Positions 32,735-41,521 of a stretch of 64,000 nucleotides of DNA are shown here, one piece after another. This stretch comes from Halomarina rubra (GTDB lineage: Archaea; Halobacteriota; Halobacteria; Halobacteriales; Haloarculaceae). Below the pieces are notes generated by a model. That model had not been told where the DNA came from. It made no database searches and saw only the letters and a list, made by a program, of their open reading frames with translations. A program made the position numbers and the translations under genes. Positions within the stretch are counted from its first letter, which is position 1. Each line of letters opens with the position of its first letter. Where the stretch lies: NCBI RefSeq assembly GCF_023699475.1, contig NZ_JALXFV010000008.1:150231-214230 (forward strand). Reading direction: 5' to 3'.

Positions 32735-33790
32735 ATGAGCGACAGGGCCGGGTCGGAGAACGCCGAAGCCGGCGACCAGCCCGAGGACACGATGCGTCAG
32801 CGGACGAGCCGCAGTACGGTCGTCCTCCGACTGCTGTTGGAGGTCGACCGCCGACTGCTCGCGCTGGGGATGTTCGTCGTCCTCGTCCTGTCGCTGACCG
32901 TCGTCGGCGTCGCCCACCCGACCTCCGCGACGATTCTCCGCACCGGTGACGCCGTCGAGACGCTGTTCAACGCGCTCATCTCCGCGACCATCACCGGCGT
33001 CACCCTCGTCCTGACGCTCAACCAGCTCGTCCTCTCACAGGAGCTCGGCGCTATCGGCGACCAGCGCGAGCGGATGGAGGGAGCGATGGAGTTCCGCCGT
33101 GACGTCGAGGACGTCCTGGAGACGCCCGTCAGCCCCGCCGACCCGTCGGCGTTCCTCCGGTCGCTCGTCGAGGTCACCGCCGCACGCGCCGAGGAGGTCC
33201 AGGAGGCCCTGGAGACGGACAACGAGGACCTCCGGGAGTACGTCGACCAGCTCGTCTCCTCGACGACCGGCAACGCTACGCAGGTCAGCGAGAGCCTCGA
33301 AGGCGAACAGTTCGGACGCTACTCGGTGTTGTCCGCGGCGCTCAACTTCAACTACTCCTGGAAGCTGTACGCCGCCCGGCGCATCCAGAACCAGTTCGCC
33401 GACGAACTGAACGAGGACGCCGACGAGGCGCTGGACGAGTACATCGAGACGCTGATGCTGTTCGGCCCCGGTCGCGAGCACTTCAAGACACTGTACTTCC
33501 AGTGGGAACTCATCAACCTCTCGCGGACCATCATCGCCGCGGCGGTGCCGGCGCTCATCGTCGCTATCTCGACGCTGGTCTACTACGACCCGGCGGTGTT
33601 CGACGGCGTCACTCTCGGCGTCGACCACCTCGTCGCCCTGGTCGCCGTGACGGCCTCCATCGCCGTCTCGCCGTTCGTCGTGTTGCTGTCGTACGTGCTG
33701 CGCATCGCGACGGTGACGAAGCGGACGCTCTCCATCGGCCCGTTCATCCTGCGGGACACCGACCGCGACGAGGACATCTCCTGGGACTGA
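32735..33790 (+). CDS. Haloarchaeal membrane protein with paired helices
   Basis: A 351-residue protein. After a charged 25-residue head come two hydrophobic segments (LLALGMFVVLVLSLTVVGVA and TLFNALISATITGVTLVLTL), then a long acidic helical domain (residues about 105-245) rich in Glu/Arg, and two final membrane segments (IIAAAVPALIVAISTLVYY, HLVALVAVTASIAVSPFVVL). The topology is TM-TM, large cytoplasmic coil, TM-TM. No known family or catalytic residue. It may be a membrane scaffold, but that is inference. Promoter at about 32705. Confidence 0.75.
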   Translation: MSDRAGSENAEAGDQPEDTMRQRTSRSTVVLRLLLEVDRRLLALGMFVVLVLSLTVVGVAHPTSATILRTGDAVETLFNALISATITGVTLVLTLNQLVLSQELGAIGDQRERMEGAMEFRRDVEDVLETPVSPADPSAFLRSLVEVTAARAEEVQEALETDNEDLREYVDQLVSSTTGNATQVSESLEGEQFGRYSVLSAALNFNYSWKLYAARRIQNQFADELNEDADEALDEYIETLMLFGPGREHFKTLYFQWELINLSRTIIAAAVPALIVAISTLVYYDPAVFDGVTLGVDHLVALVAVTASIAVSPFVVLLSYVLRIATVTKRTLSIGPFILRDTDRDEDISWD

Positions 33791-33866
33791 CTCGCTGAAC
33801 CGGTCGCCCCCGTGACGAGGCGAGCGGAAAGTCGGCTGCTTCGGAGAATCGGCTGCTCGCGCCGCG

Positions 33867-35795
33867 TTACTGGCTCAGGAACGTGACGGCCGTGTGCTTC
33901 TGGTCGCGTTCGCGTTCGAGGTGGTCGCGGAACTGTTCGAGCGGAACGTCCTGTCGCTCGCGCTCCTCGCGGTCACGGACCGAGACCGTGCCGTCGGCCT
34001 CCTCGTTGTCGCCGACGACGAGCATGTACGGGACACGGTCGTCGTGGGCCTGCTGGATCTTCTTGCCGACCGTCCACGAACGGTCCTCGATTTCCACTCT
34101 GAACTCGCCGAGTTCGGCGGCGACGGCCTCGGCGTAGTCCACGTGGTCGTCCGTGATTGGCAGGATGCGGACCTGTTCGGGCGCGAGCCACAGCGGGAAC
34201 TTCCCGTTGAAGTGCTCGATCATGACGCCCATGAACCGCTCGAAACTGCCGAGCAGGGCGCGGTGGACCATCACCGGCCGGTGTTCGTCGTTGTCCTCCC
34301 CGATGTAGGTGAGGTCGAGACGCTCGGGGATGTTGAAGTCGAGTTGGACCGTCCCGATGGTCCACTCCCGACCGATGGCGTCGACGGCGTCGATGCCGAC
34401 CTTCGGGCCGTAGAACGCGGCTTCGCCCTCGCCGACGGTGTACTCCAGGCCCTCCGATTCGAGTGCGTCGCGCAGCGCGTCGGTCGCCTCGTCCCAGATG
34501 GCGTCGCTGCCGACGGCGTTGTCGCCCTGGGTCTCCAGCACGTACTCCATCTCGAAGTCGAAGTGACCGAGGATCTCGTCAATGACGTTCAGCGCGTCGA
34601 CGATCTCACCCTGGATCTGGTCCTTGCGGATGAACGCGTGGCCGTCGTCCTGCGTGAACCCGCGGACGCGGAGCAGTCCCGACAGTTCGCCGGACTGCTC
34701 GTTGCGATACACCGTTCCGAACTCCGAGAACCGGATGGGGAGGTCGCGATAGGAGCGCTTCTCCCGGCCGTAGATGTACGCGTGGTTCGCGCAGTTCATC
34801 GGCTTCAGGCCGTACTCGGTGTCGTCCTGTTCCCAGTTGAACATCTCGCCCTCGGCGGTGAAGTTGTCGTAGTGGCCCGTCGGCTTCCACAGTTCGGCCT
34901 TGTTGAGTTCGGGCGTCCACACCTCCTCGTAGCCGAGGTCGTCGTTCTTCGTGCGGATGTACTCCTCCAGTTCGCGGCGCATCGTCATCCCGTTGGGGTG
35001 GAAGTGGACACACCCCGGCGAGTGGGCGGGCACCGAGAACAGGTCCATCTCCTTGCCGATCTTCCGGTGGTCGCGCTCTTTGGCCGCCTCGCGACGTTCG
35101 AGGTACTCCTCCAACTGGGACTCGTTGGGGAACGCCGTCCCGTACACTCGGGTGAGCGTCTCGTTGTCCTCGTCCCCGCGCCAGTACGCCGCCGAGATGT
35201 CGAGCAGTTTGAACCCGCCGATGTCGCCGGTGGACTCGACGTGCGGCCCCTTACAGAGGTCCTCGAACTCGCCCTGTCGGTAGAACGAGATGGGGTCGTC
35301 GCCCGCCGCTTCCGTTTCGAGGATGTCGCGTTTGAACTCGTTGTCCTGGTAGTGTTCGAGGGCCTTCTCGCGGGGGAGTTCGAAGCGCTCGATGTCGAGG
35401 TCCTCCTCGACGATGTCGGCCATCTCCGCTTCGATGGTCCGGAGGTCGGCCTCGTCGAGGTCGACGCCCGTGACGTCGTAGTAGAACCCCTCGTCCGTCC
35501 AGGGGCCGATGGTGAGCTTCGCGTCGGGGTGGAGACGCTGGAGCGCCTGGGCGAACAGGTGCGCTCCCGAGTGGCGCAGCACGTCGAGGTACTCGTCGGA
35601 CTGGTCGGTGACGATCTCGATACGGACGCCGTCGTAGACGGGCGTCGCCTTGTCGACGAGGTCGCCGTCGAGGACGCCCGCGACCGTGTCTCGACCGAGT
35701 CCTGGACCGATGGAGTACGCCACGTCCTCCACGGTGGCCCCCTCGTCGACGGAGAGTTCGGAGCCATCCGGGAGTTCGACGGTGATGTCGCTCAT
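33867..35795 (-). CDS. thrS: Threonine-tRNA ligase (bacterial type, TGS plus editing domain)
   Basis: A 642-residue class-II synthetase that charges tRNA(Thr) with threonine. The order is a TGS domain (about 5-60), an editing domain with His-Ser-Gly-Ala-His, the catalytic core with motif 2 [17 protein letters not shown] and motif 3 [16 protein letters not shown], and an anticodon-binding C-terminus. This is the bacterial-type length and architecture, which haloarchaea acquired in place of the archaeal one. The start [11 protein letters not shown] (ATG 35795) begins the TGS domain; the frame upstream is only open by chance. A T-rich box (CTTTTCCC on the minus strand) lies about 28 bases upstream. 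Confidence 0.96.
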   Translation of the reverse strand: MSDITVELPDGSELSVDEGATVEDVAYSIGPGLGRDTVAGVLDGDLVDKATPVYDGVRIEIVTDQSDEYLDVLRHSGAHLFAQALQRLHPDAKLTIGPWTDEGFYYDVTGVDLDEADLRTIEAEMADIVEEDLDIERFELPREKALEHYQDNEFKRDILETEAAGDDPISFYRQGEFEDLCKGPHVESTGDIGGFKLLDISAAYWRGDEDNETLTRVYGTAFPNESQLEEYLERREAAKERDHRKIGKEMDLFSVPAHSPGCVHFHPNGMTMRRELEEYIRTKNDDLGYEEVWTPELNKAELWKPTGHYDNFTAEGEMFNWEQDDTEYGLKPMNCANHAYIYGREKRSYRDLPIRFSEFGTVYRNEQSGELSGLLRVRGFTQDDGHAFIRKDQIQGEIVDALNVIDEILGHFDFEMEYVLETQGDNAVGSDAIWDEATDALRDALESEGLEYTVGEGEAAFYGPKVGIDAVDAIGREWTIGTVQLDFNIPERLDLTYIGEDNDEHRPVMVHRALLGSFERFMGVMIEHFNGKFPLWLAPEQVRILPITDDHVDYAEAVAAELGEFRVEIEDRSWTVGKKIQQAHDDRVPYMLVVGDNEEADGTVSVRDREERERQDVPLEQFRDHLERERDQKHTAVTFLSQ

Positions 35796-35861
35796 ATGAA
35801 CCGGGGTTGCCGCCATGCAGGGAAAAGCGTAGCCATCCCCCGTCGACCGGTCACACTCCTC

Positions 35862-35876
35862 CGCAAGCGTTTTGCG
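35862..35876. promoter_or_regulatory. Short inverted repeat upstream of thrS
   Basis: CGCAA, a 5-base spacer, then TTGCG forms an inverted repeat about 70 bases upstream of the thrS ATG. It could be an operator, but the arms are short. Confidence 0.3.
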
Positions 35877-35986
35877 AGTCCTCGGAGGTGGAGCGGTCGA
35901 CGCCGCCACCGCTCGGCGGTGTGTGGTACGGTCGCGGTCGCGAGTGAGTCCGCGGGCGAGTGCCCACGGGAAGCGGGTTGGCAGTA

Positions 35987-36010
35987 GAGTGAGGGAGTCC
36001 CGCTTCACCC
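35987..36010 (-). other. Hairpin 1 in thrS upstream gap
   Basis: On the minus strand GGGTGA at 36005-36010 pairs with TCACTC at 35987-35992 (one G-U pair), with an inner GGG-ACT-CCC. The fold is compact. Possible terminator or part of a non-coding RNA. Confidence 0.35.
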
Positions 36011-36034
36011 TTCAGTGTTCTACCCCTCGACATA

Positions 36035-36062
36035 GCTCCCCTCCCTAGAATGATTGGGGAGC
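36035..36062 (-). other. Hairpin 2, mobile-element-end-like
   Basis: GCTCCCC at 36035-36041 and GGGGAGC at 36056-36062 form a 7-base stem with a 14-base loop. On the minus strand the stem is followed by TATGTCGA, which resembles the ATGTC after the hairpin at haloarchaeal IS200/IS605 right ends as I remember them. No transposase gene is beside it. Confidence 0.35.
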
Positions 36063-36105
36063 GTGACTGTCACTCACGCGTTCACGGGGCGGGTTCGCGG
36101 GTCGG

Positions 36106-36588
36106 TCAGTCGTCGGCTTCGAGCACTACGGCGTCGCGAGCGGACCGCTCGCGGCCACGCGAGATGTCGCCGAGTCGTTCGGCGACGGTGTGGACGCCGT
36201 CGTCGTGACACGGCGCGACCCACGTCACCGCTCCGTCCCGGCGCTCCGCGAGCGCTATCGTCGGTACCGTGAGGTTGTGTCGAACCTCGCCGGTCACCGC
36301 CGAGCGGACCGTCCGCTCCTCGAATCCGGGGAGGTCGCGACCGGTCTCTTCGGCCCACGCGCGGAGTTCTCCGACCGCGTCACGGATGGTGCGGGCGGCG
36401 TCGGTGGCGAGGACGCGGTCGTCGAGACTCACCCCGTCGCCCCACACGACGACCTCGTAGCCGTCGATACGGTCGGTCTCGTCCAGTCGGGCGAGTCGGT
36501 CGAGGACGGCCGCGACCCGTGCCGTCCCGGCCTCCGCCGAGAGCGACCGAACGTACAGTTCGAGGGTTAGCGTGTCACTTCGTCCCAT
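36106..36588 (-). CDS. Haloarchaeal conserved protein of unknown function
   Basis: A 160-residue soluble protein. It starts MGRSDTLTLELYVRSLSAEA and has alternating strands and helices: GYEVVVWGDGVSLDD, AVGELRAWAEETGRDL and LTVPTIALAERRDGAVTWVA, with one Cys near the end. No enzyme motif; the shape suggests a small alpha/beta regulatory protein. The ATG at 36588 is preferred over the ATG at 36651 because the conserved strand begins there. ATATAC at about 36630 would be its promoter. Confidence 0.7.
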   Translation of the reverse strand: MGRSDTLTLELYVRSLSAEAGTARVAAVLDRLARLDETDRIDGYEVVVWGDGVSLDDRVLATDAARTIRDAVGELRAWAEETGRDLPGFEERTVRSAVTGEVRHNLTVPTIALAERRDGAVTWVAPCHDDGVHTVAERLGDISRGRERSARDAVVLEADD

Positions 36589-36740
36589 ACCTACGTCGAG
36601 GCTCGGTAGTTCTCGGCTATGAACGTTGTGTATATCGAGACTAGAGGCCACTGTGTCGTACTAGGCCCCTTAGTTCAGCCCGCGAGGACGGTCCGCTCCC
36701 GAGACGGGTGGAGACAGCCTCACGCCGGGGCCGCGTCGGA

Positions 36741-37790
36741 CTACGCCTCGCGCGCACCCGTACCGGCGCGCTCGACCCCCGAGAGGTCGACGTCGCCGCC
36801 GGGAATCGGGACGCCGTCGTACGGGTCGGCGTCGAGCAACAGCGACCCGTCGAGGTCCGCGTAGTCGAGCAGCGGCGCGAGTTGGACGGACGCGGCGATG
36901 GCGGCGTTCGTCTCTATCATACAGCCGAGCATCGTCTCGAGACCGTGCGCGCGGGCGGCGTGGAACATCGCGACGGCCTGCCGAGGGCCGCCACACTTCA
37001 TCAGTTTCACGTTCGCGATGTCACACGCATCGGCGATTCGTGGGATATCCGCCAGCGTCACACACGACTCGTCGGCGGCGATGGGGACCGCCGAGCGCTC
37101 GTAGACGTAGCGCAACCCCTCGGGATGCTCGGCGGGCACCGGTTGCTCGCAGAACTCCACGTCGTAGTTCGCCAGCCACTCGCAGTTGTCGACGGCCTCG
37201 CGGGGCGTCCACGCCTCGTTGGCGTCGACGCGGATTCGCGCGTCGGGGGCCGCCTCGCGGACGGCGGCGAGTCGCGCTTCGTCGTCGTCGGTTCCGAGTT
37301 TGGTCTTCAGGACGGTGTAGCCGGCGTCGACGGCGTCGCGGGTCTTCTCGGCCATCCGCTCGGGGTCGTCGATGCCGATGGTGAACGAGGAGGTGACGGT
37401 CTGCGTGCCGTCCAGCCCGAACAGTCGGTAGAGTGGCACGTCGAGGCGCTTCGCGGCGAGGTCACAGCACGCGATACGGACGGCGGCCTTCGCGGCGGGG
37501 TTGTTTCCGACGACGCGGTCGAGGCGGGCGTCGACGGCGTCGAGCGCCAGCGGGTCGGCGACGTCCTCGACGGCCGCGAGCAGGTCGGGCAGGACCGCCT
37601 CGACGGTCGCTGCGCTCTCGCCGTAGTGTCCGGAGGGGGCGGCCGCACCGACGCCGACGTGCTCGCCGTCCTCGACACGGACGACCACGTTCGCGGCGGT
37701 GTACTGGGTCCCTCGGGCGATGGTGAACGGCGTCTCTAGGGGTAGCTCGACGCGTTCGAACGCCGTCGAGAGGTCGACGTCACCCGTCAT
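36741..37790 (-). CDS. Enolase-superfamily epimerase, DgcA-like N-acetyl-D-Glu racemase or dipeptide epimerase
   Basis: A 349-residue muconate-lactonizing-type enolase-superfamily enzyme. After the N-terminal capping domain (RGTQYTAANVVVRVEDG) come the barrel acids and bases: Lys in VLKTKLGTDDDEARL, D-A-N-E-A-W-T, EFCEQPVPAE (Glu) and AADESCVTL (Asp). These are the metal ligands and Lys bases of dipeptide epimerases. Because a DUF1611 gene overlaps it by four bases, an N-acetyl-D-glutamate racemase (DgcA) role is likely; L-Ala-D/L-Glu epimerase is the alternative. Translation is probably coupled (ATGA). Confidence 0.88.
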   Translation of the reverse strand: MTGDVDLSTAFERVELPLETPFTIARGTQYTAANVVVRVEDGEHVGVGAAAPSGHYGESAATVEAVLPDLLAAVEDVADPLALDAVDARLDRVVGNNPAAKAAVRIACCDLAAKRLDVPLYRLFGLDGTQTVTSSFTIGIDDPERMAEKTRDAVDAGYTVLKTKLGTDDDEARLAAVREAAPDARIRVDANEAWTPREAVDNCEWLANYDVEFCEQPVPAEHPEGLRYVYERSAVPIAADESCVTLADIPRIADACDIANVKLMKCGGPRQAVAMFHAARAHGLETMLGCMIETNAAIAASVQLAPLLDYADLDGSLLLDADPYDGVPIPGGDVDLSGVERAGTGAREA

Positions 37791-38794
37791 AGCGCGTCCA
37801 GGATCTCCTCACAGCCGAAGCGGACGGCGTCGGTCGCGGGCTCGTCGAGCGCCTCGCCGAACTCGTCGACCGCCTTCCGAGCATCCTCCTCGCTCAGTTT
37901 CGAGGTGTTGAGCGACCCCGCCACGACGCTCGTCGGCGAGACGGGTTCGGCGAGGTTCTCGTACAGCGAGGCGTGTGCGCCGACGTCGGGCAGCGAGAAC
38001 GACTCGTAGCCGTGGACGGCCTCGCGGCCCGCCTCGTGACAGTAGACGAGCGCGTCGGGCATCGAGCCGTGGAGGATGCCACACGTCACGGCGGAGTACG
38101 CCGGGTGGGTGATGGCTCCCTGGCCCTCGACGAACAGGTAGTCGTACTCCTCGGCGCGTTCGACGAGCATCCGTTCGACCGCCCCGGCGGTGAAATCCGA
38201 GATGGTGCGGTCGATGGGCAGACCCCACCCCTCGATCATGATGCCGGTCTGGCCGGTCGGGACGACCCCGGCGCTCCACCCACGTTCGCGGGCGGCCTCG
38301 ACGAGTTCACAGGTCGCGGTCATCTTCCCCGTCGAGCAGTCGCTGCCGACGGTGGTCACGACGGTCGCGTCGAGGTCACGGGCGACGCCCTCCGCGACGG
38401 TGAGGTCCTCGGGCGGGTCGCGCACGTCCCACAGTCGTGTGTCGTGTTCGTCGGCGAGGGCCGCGAACGCCTCGTCGTCGGCGAGGTGGTAGTGCAGACC
38501 CGACCACACCTCCGCGCCGCGTTCGAGTGCGCCGGTCACGTCGTCGCGCCAGGTCTCGTCGAAGCCGCCGCCGATGGGGGCGATACCGACGACGAACGCG
38601 TCGATGTCCGGCACGTCGTCGATACCGGCGACGACGGGGGCGTCCTGCACGTCCTCGATGTGGTCCCGGACGCGGTCGCCAGCGTGGTCGCGGTCGAGGA
38701 CGGCGACGACTTCGTGGTCGGTGTACCGGAGCAACCCGACGGCGGTCTTCGCCCGGTCGGGGAACTTCTCGTGCGCTAGGATGGCGAGTCGCAT
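37787..38794 (-). CDS. DUF1611-family protein, DgcN-like N-acetyltransferase
   Basis: A 335-residue DUF1611 protein. The N-terminal half is Rossmann-like with VVAVLDRDHAG, and the second half is a P-loop domain whose loop reads TTVGSDCSTGKMTATCEL (about 159-176). The DUF1611 protein DgcN of marine bacteria acetylates D-glutamate and is encoded with the racemase DgcA. Here the partner is the enolase-superfamily gene overlapping its stop as ATGA. The ATG at 38794 (MRLAILAHE) is the family start; the upstream Met adds nine residues. D-glutamate catabolism is inferred, not shown. Confidence 0.85.
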   Translation of the reverse strand: MRLAILAHEKFPDRAKTAVGLLRYTDHEVVAVLDRDHAGDRVRDHIEDVQDAPVVAGIDDVPDIDAFVVGIAPIGGGFDETWRDDVTGALERGAEVWSGLHYHLADDEAFAALADEHDTRLWDVRDPPEDLTVAEGVARDLDATVVTTVGSDCSTGKMTATCELVEAARERGWSAGVVPTGQTGIMIEGWGLPIDRTISDFTAGAVERMLVERAEEYDYLFVEGQGAITHPAYSAVTCGILHGSMPDALVYCHEAGREAVHGYESFSLPDVGAHASLYENLAEPVSPTSVVAGSLNTSKLSEEDARKAVDEFGEALDEPATDAVRFGCEEILDAL

Positions 38795-38870
38795 ACCTCC
38801 CCGAGTGCGGGGAGACGGCATAAACGATAGTGGGACGGTCCGACCGGGTCAGGTTCGGTCGACGACCCGG

Positions 38871-39314
38871 TCACTCCGAGGGGAGACGGACCGCGAGGAC
38901 GGGCGTCTCCGAGAGCCGCAACACCTTCTCGGCGACGCTGCCCATGAGCAGGCGTTCGAGGCCACGACGACCGTGGGTCGCCATCACGACGAGGTCGACG
39001 TCGTCGGTCGCGTCGACGATGGCGCGGTGTGGGGTGTATCCGACGGCCACCTCCGTCTCGCAGTCGACGCCCGCCTCTCCGGCGCGCTCTGCGGCCTCGG
39101 CGACGATGCGGTCGCCGCGCTCGCGGAGGTGGCGTTCGACCGCGCTCGCGTCGAAGTCGAACCCCTCGGGGTCGCCGTCGGGGTACCAGACGTCGGCGAC
39201 GACGTGCAGGACGTGCAGCGTCGCGTCGTAGCGTCCGGCGAGGTCGACGGCGTGGTCGAGTGCGTACTCCGCCCCGTCGCTCCCGTCGGTGGGAAAGAGG
39301 ATGTCCTGGTACAT
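38871..39314 (-). CDS. Universal stress protein (UspA family)
   Basis: A 147-residue Usp domain starting MYQDILFPTDGSDGAEYALD and ending VVMATHGRRGLERLLMGSVA plus LAVRLPSE. The G-x2-G-x9-G-S ATP signature is present. Function: ATP-binding stress protein, probably dimeric. It lies 44 bases after the stop of the Vms1-like gene on the same strand, so it may be the last gene of the DUF5802/Vms1-like/Usp unit. The large in-frame extension upstream to 39773 is a shadow. Confidence 0.92.
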   Translation of the reverse strand: MYQDILFPTDGSDGAEYALDHAVDLAGRYDATLHVLHVVADVWYPDGDPEGFDFDASAVERHLRERGDRIVAEAAERAGEAGVDCETEVAVGYTPHRAIVDATDDVDLVVMATHGRRGLERLLMGSVAEKVLRLSETPVLAVRLPSE

Positions 39315-39358
39315 CGGCTCACGATTCACCGGCCACCGACATGAAACGAGCGGACTAC

Positions 39359-40249
39359 TCAGAGAACTGACAGTCGTGTCGTCCAGAACTCCTCGCGGGC
39401 GTCGGCCAGCGCCGCTTCGGGGTCGCCCGTCGCGTCGACCGCCCGCGTGGCGGCCGCACGGTCCCCGACCTCGTCGAGGAGCGTCCGCTGGCCGACGACG
39501 AACAGCGGGTCGGGGGCGTCTGCCAGCGCGTCGCGACAGCGGTCGAGGTGGTCGGCGATCTGACCGTCGCGGATGCGTTCGAACCGCCCCTGCGAGAACC
39601 CGCCCTTCGAGTGTTGCTCCTTCACGTCGCTCTCGAACCCCTCGAAGTCGACCCGTCGGTCGCCCTCGTAGACGCCCAGTGCGAACGTATCGGAGCGCAC
39701 GAGCGCGAGCGCGTGGCGCTCGTCGTCCTCGGGGACGAACCACGAGCGCTCGACGCGGAACGAGTCGGCCCACTCACAGAACGACTCCGGGAGGCGGGGC
39801 GGGGCGAGCGCGACGCTCACGAGTTCGGCGTCGTCGGCGTACACCAGACACGGCGCGGCCCGCGAGACGAGTCCGGTGCGCTCGCCGAGCAGGTCGGAGA
39901 CGGCGTCGGACACCGGGTCGTCCGCGCCGACCGTCGCCGACAGCGCGCCCTCCGGGCCGGTCTCGACCGAGTCGAGTCGTCCGAGCACGTCGTCGAGCCG
40001 TCCGCCCCGCAACCGCTCGCGCAGACGGAACGTCGGGCCGTCGTCGGCCGACTCGGCGCGTTCGCCTTCGAGGCCGGCGATGCGGTCTTCGAGTCGGTTG
40101 ATGCGTTCTTCGGCGTCCTGCCGGTCGGTGACCGCCTCGCTACGGCGGCGCTGTTCGGCCTCTAACTGCCGTTCGAGGTGGCGTTTCTCCTCGTCCAACG
40201 TCGCGATTCGTTCGCGAAGCTCCTCGCGACCGAGCAACCGGTCGAGCAT
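39359..40249 (-). CDS. Vms1-like peptidyl-tRNA hydrolase (eRF1-fold)
   Basis: A 296-residue protein. Residues 1-75 form a coiled coil (DEEKRHLERQLEAEQRRRSE). Then comes an eRF1 domain-2-like fold whose key loop reads EQHSKGGFSQGRFERIRDGQ (about 212-231); in Vms1/ANKZF1 the conserved GG-x-(S)-Q glutamine cuts peptidyl-tRNA stalled on a free large subunit. A domain-3-like end (LFVVGQRTLLDEVGDR) follows. Acting in ribosome quality control is inferred from family knowledge. The gene is between DUF5802 (22 bases upstream) and a Usp gene (44 bases downstream). Confidence 0.85.
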   Translation of the reverse strand: MLDRLLGREELRERIATLDEEKRHLERQLEAEQRRRSEAVTDRQDAEERINRLEDRIAGLEGERAESADDGPTFRLRERLRGGRLDDVLGRLDSVETGPEGALSATVGADDPVSDAVSDLLGERTGLVSRAAPCLVYADDAELVSVALAPPRLPESFCEWADSFRVERSWFVPEDDERHALALVRSDTFALGVYEGDRRVDFEGFESDVKEQHSKGGFSQGRFERIRDGQIADHLDRCRDALADAPDPLFVVGQRTLLDEVGDRAAATRAVDATGDPEAALADAREEFWTTRLSVL

Positions 40250-40271
40250 ACCGGGACGTGGGAGCGGGGGG

Positions 40272-40631
40272 TTAAATACCGACGGGAGCGCCCAGCTCGA
40301 TGAGCTGTTCGGCGTGGGGCGCTTTCGCGAGCAACACCTCCCGGAGGTCGGGGTAGGTGCCGCCGTCGTCCGTGAGGTCGAACGGGACGGCGAGCGTCCG
40401 TTCTGGGACCTCGTCACGACCACGCACCGCGAGGTGTCGGGCACCGAGTTTCATCACGAGCGGTCGCTGGCCGTCGGCGATGGGGTCGGAAGGGGCCGGT
40501 GTGGTCCCGTCAGCGTAGAGCTGTCGCGTCACCTGTTCGTGGTCGAGCCGGCTCATCGCCGGTCTGTCACCCTCGTACGGCTCGACGTAGAGCCGCCCGA
40601 GATAGTATCCGCCGGAGAACTGTTCGAACAT
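40272..40631 (-). CDS. DUF5802-family haloarchaeal protein
   Basis: A 119-residue protein opening MFEQFSGGYYLGRLYVEPYE, the start I recall for DUF5802. It has a Lys-Leu-Gly-Ala-Arg-His-Leu-Ala-Val strand in the middle and ends LIELGAPVGI. The ATG at 40655 would give eight more residues, but the TATA box at 40664-40668 (minus strand) is only about 11 bases from it and about 35 from the ATG at 40631, so the second start fits. It is the first gene of a tight unit with the Vms1-like gene. The role is unknown; location suggests ribosome or translation quality control. Confidence 0.8.
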   Translation of the reverse strand: MFEQFSGGYYLGRLYVEPYEGDRPAMSRLDHEQVTRQLYADGTTPAPSDPIADGQRPLVMKLGARHLAVRGRDEVPERTLAVPFDLTDDGGTYPDLREVLLAKAPHAEQLIELGAPVGI

Positions 40632-40663
40632 CGGTACGAATTGTATGTTTGTCATTGTGTAGC

Positions 40664-40668
40664 ATAAA
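40664..40668 (-). promoter_or_regulatory. TATA box of DUF5802/Vms1-like/Usp unit
   Basis: TTTAT on the minus strand at 40664-40668 lies in the AT-rich stretch near 40640-40670 (GCTTTATGCT). Transcription would begin near 40640, giving a very short leader before the ATG at 40631. Confidence 0.6.
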
Positions 40669-40739
40669 GCTTCCCCGCAACGCTCTTGTCGGCGTGCGAA
40701 CAGCGGCTTCGAGACCACCGGTGGCTGCCGGCGGGTTCG

Positions 40740-41489
40740 ATGGCCTCACCCCCAGACGACACGGCTTTCACCGGCCCCCGCGCGTTGAAGGGTATGATAC
40801 CCGAGCGGTGGGCGGAGTACTACCTCTCGAACACGCCGAGTCTCGTCTGGTTGCTGGTGGCGAACGTCGCGGCCGTCCTCGTGGGCGTCCGGTACTACGT
40901 CGCGTCGATGCCCGCCGTCGAGACGTTCGCCTGGCCGCTGTACGCCGACTCGCCGACCGCCGTCTTCGTCGCGACGCTCTCCATCGCGACGCTGTTGCCG
41001 AACCTCGGCCGACGACTGCGTGAGGCACCGATTAACCTGCCGTTGGCGTACCTCCACACCCTCTCGTTCGCACTGCTCGTCAAGACCGGTCTGTGGACCG
41101 TACTGGCGCTCAACCTCCGGTTCTCGCTGTACTTCCCCGAGGTGTGGGCGTACTTCGGCATCATCCTCACCCACCTCGCGTTCCTCGCCGAGGCGTACCT
41201 GCTCCCGCACTTCGGCCGGACCACTCGCGGTGCGCTGGCGTTCGCACTCGTCGTCATGCTCGTCGGCGACTTCGTCGACTACGGGTTGGCCGAGACGGTC
41301 GGCTGTGTCCTCGGGTCGCCGCTCGGTCGGTGTGACATCTACCCGCCGCTCCGCTACGACCCCGGTCTGGCACTCCCTGTGCTGACCGTCCTGACGACGA
41401 TACTGACTGTTGCACTCGCATCGCGCGCGTTCGACCGCTACGAGGCCGATTCTGCCGGCCCCCCGACCGCCGACCGAGACGTCCCGTAG
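40740..41489 (+). CDS. DUF1405-type membrane protein
   Basis: A 249-residue protein with about six hydrophobic helices. After a short head comes IPERWAEYYLSNTPSLVWLL and then VAAVLVGVRYYVASMPAVET, typical of DUF1405 proteins. The role of the family is unknown. The ATG at 40740 (MASPPDD) is used, but an internal ATG at 40794 (MIPERW) has a T-rich box about 27 bases before it and could be the real start. The gene is divergent from DUF5802. Confidence 0.85.
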   Translation: MASPPDDTAFTGPRALKGMIPERWAEYYLSNTPSLVWLLVANVAAVLVGVRYYVASMPAVETFAWPLYADSPTAVFVATLSIATLLPNLGRRLREAPINLPLAYLHTLSFALLVKTGLWTVLALNLRFSLYFPEVWAYFGIILTHLAFLAEAYLLPHFGRTTRGALAFALVVMLVGDFVDYGLAETVGCVLGSPLGRCDIYPPLRYDPGLALPVLTVLTTILTVALASRAFDRYEADSAGPPTADRDVP

Positions 41490-41521
41490 ACCGTTTATCG
41501 GGTCCTTTCGCCCTCGATGGA

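Larger units (their letters stand above)
35877..36105. other. Non-coding stretch between thrS and next gene
   Basis: The 310-base gap 35796-36105 holds the thrS promoter end, an inverted repeat at 35862, and two hairpins (35987-36010 and 36035-36062). No ORF has convincing codon bias, though the reverse frame of thrS stays open by chance. The sequence is less GC-rich near 36010-36060. It may be a small-RNA locus or the remnant of a mobile element, but I cannot prove either. Confidence 0.4.

Noticed and set aside
33894-35987. 697-codon + strand ORF over thrS
   Set aside because: It is entirely antisense to a clear threonyl-tRNA synthetase and has antisense-type composition.
40632-40655. Earlier ATG for the DUF5802 gene
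   Set aside because: It is too close to the TATA box at 40664-40668 to lie on the transcript, and the family start I recall is MFEQF.
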